Shown here: positions 62,808 through 64,000 of the stretch, piece by piece | How the letters are laid out: each line of letters opens with the position of its first letter | How positions within the stretch are numbered: the first letter of the stretch is position 1 | Source: Enoplosus armatus | Lineage: Eukaryota; Chordata; Actinopteri; Centrarchiformes; Enoplosidae | Direction: 5' to 3' | NCBI RefSeq assembly: GCF_043641665.1 | Contig: NC_092188.1 | Span: 15,149,704 to 15,213,703 of the forward strand | DNA length: 64,000 nucleotides | Program-made: the position numbers and the translations under genes | Notes under the pieces: model-generated | Databases searched by the model: none | The model's input: the letters and a program-made list of their open reading frames with translations, nothing else | Told to the model about the DNA's origin: nothing

Positions 62808-64000
62808 GTGAGGACAGGAGAAATGTATGATCGCAATAGACTGAAGGTTAGATGAAGTGAGGTAAGGAGGTGTTGCAGCTTTTGATTTGATGTGTAGAAG
62901 AGTTACTGTATGTTATCTGTTGAGGCTGCAGTACTACTGGAGAAATGTGCATGCCTTTGTCTTCTGTGGTTTTATTACTCTCTTCATGACCCACAATGCA
63001 ATATGATGATTGGAGAAGGGAGCCCTTGTTATTTTATTCTGAGAGATTAAAATAAAAACTGGATGTTTGCCTTTGATATTTGAGATAGCTTCCTCTGTTT
63101 GTTTGTTGTTTATAGAAATGCAAAGTACATTGTCAGTAGTTGTCTGAGCAGTGTTTTACTTTTTAGAGTGGGTCGTTAAGTCTGCACTTAAATATATACT
63201 GTTATATTTAAGTGCAGACTGTGTTAGACAAGTGTTCGGGAAGGAATAGAAAGAAGAGTGCAGGGACGCTTCCTGTAACCTCAGCCTGCAGGAGGAGGAT
63301 GGTCGGGACAGGAGCAGAGGCTAGCTGTGCAAGCAGGAAAAGTGTTGAGGGAAGAAGGGAAACAGGGTAATGGTGGCTCTGCTGCCACAGCTGGCATGAA
63401 GGTATGTAAACAGAGTGGCAGCAAGGAATCCTGGGAATGCAGAGCACGGCGACTTGAACCGCAGCATGGAGAGGGAGGAGAGAGCAAGGACTGAATGGAA
63501 AAAGGCAGCAGGAGCCAGAAAGAGGAGCAGAGAAACACATGACCTAGGAGAGGAAACATGAAGTTATGAAGCACATAATGACCTATTGGTTGTGTCTTGT
63601 TTCGTGTTTGAATAATTAATAAAGCAATGCTAATGTCCAGTGGACACTTTTTTAAATTAAGTGAACATTGTGTCCTTTTATGGAAACCCAAAGGTGACAA
63701 CTCTTTAAAAGAAACATGAAAATCTGGGGTTTTACGTATGCAGTGATTTGTTTTCAATTCAAGCTGCAAAGCTGCTGCTGTTTTCTGCACATGATGGCAG
63801 CAAAATGAAACTTTGCCGACTAAGCAAAGGAAAGGATGTTAACTCAGAGTGACGTCAGGGTGAAGACGCATGAGCTGAAGAGTGAAGAGTGTGGAGGATG
63901 AGGAAGGAGGCAGAGGGAGAGGATCTTAAGTATTAGCACTGAAAGCGGAAACGGTCAGTGGAAATAATATCACTTCTGCTTTGATTACTGTCAACGGTCA
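62808..64000 (+). other. deptor intron running off the right edge
   Basis: No exon matching the expected PDZ remainder (the strand after GMK) is found before 64000. A perfect hairpin lies at 63179-63220. Confidence 0.7.
63179..63220. repeat. perfect 18-bp inverted repeat (hairpin)
   Basis: Left arm AGTCTGCACTTAAATATA (63179-63196), loop TACTGT, right arm TATATTTAAGTGCAGACT (63203-63220), fully complementary. Confidence 0.9.

Noticed and set aside
63281..63790. 169-codon minus-strand open frame at the right edge
   Set aside because: Leucine/serine/cysteine-rich with no recognisable motif; it lies in a deptor intron and looks like the complement of purine-rich sequence.

Overview
The window is nuclear DNA of a vertebrate, almost certainly a percomorph teleost fish. 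Genes are split into short exons (50-180 bp) with GT/AG introns. Introns are full of CA/GT microsatellites. Interspersed repeats resemble families I know from percomorph genomes: a tRNA-derived SINE, a Tc1-like transposon, palindromic and CAGTGG-ended MITEs, and L2-like tails. No species can be named from the sequence alone.

Three protein genes lie head to tail on the + strand. (1) lars2 (mitochondrial leucyl-tRNA synthetase): only the C-terminal half is present, in nine exons from 2421 to 10509, including the KMSKS loop, the anticodon-binding domain and the stop codon. The HIGH motif and editing domain lie upstream of the window. (2) limd1 (Ajuba-family LIM protein): complete, with one large 5' coding exon (15983-17222) and seven exons carrying three LIM domains, ending at 33600; predicted 620 aa. 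(3) deptor (DEP-domain mTOR inhibitor): starts at 40735 or 40998 and runs to the right edge. It shows two DEP domains, a serine-rich linker with a degron-like motif and the start of the PDZ domain; the last exon or exons lie beyond 64000.

Between limd1 and deptor (about 34.9-40.2 kb) is a minus-strand cluster of two intact tRNA-Arg(ACG) genes and one truncated relic, produced by local duplication. Deptor intron 4 carries a nearly intact 1619-bp Tc1-like transposon whose 341-codon transposase frame is broken by one TGA. Other intronic and intergenic sequence holds microsatellites, MITEs, one SINE, LINE-like tails, two hairpins with perfect arms and several local duplications.

The genes share no operon-like pathway: one acts in mitochondrial translation, one in adhesion/Hippo/miRNA scaffolding, one in mTOR control. 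I know lars2-limd1 linkage from the human genome. The limd1-deptor junction differs from human, where DEPTOR is on another chromosome. I found no clearly new biological system. The most useful observations are the tRNA array, the transposon with its IR/DR ends, the hairpins, a CA repeat touching a deptor splice donor, and the gene-order junction.
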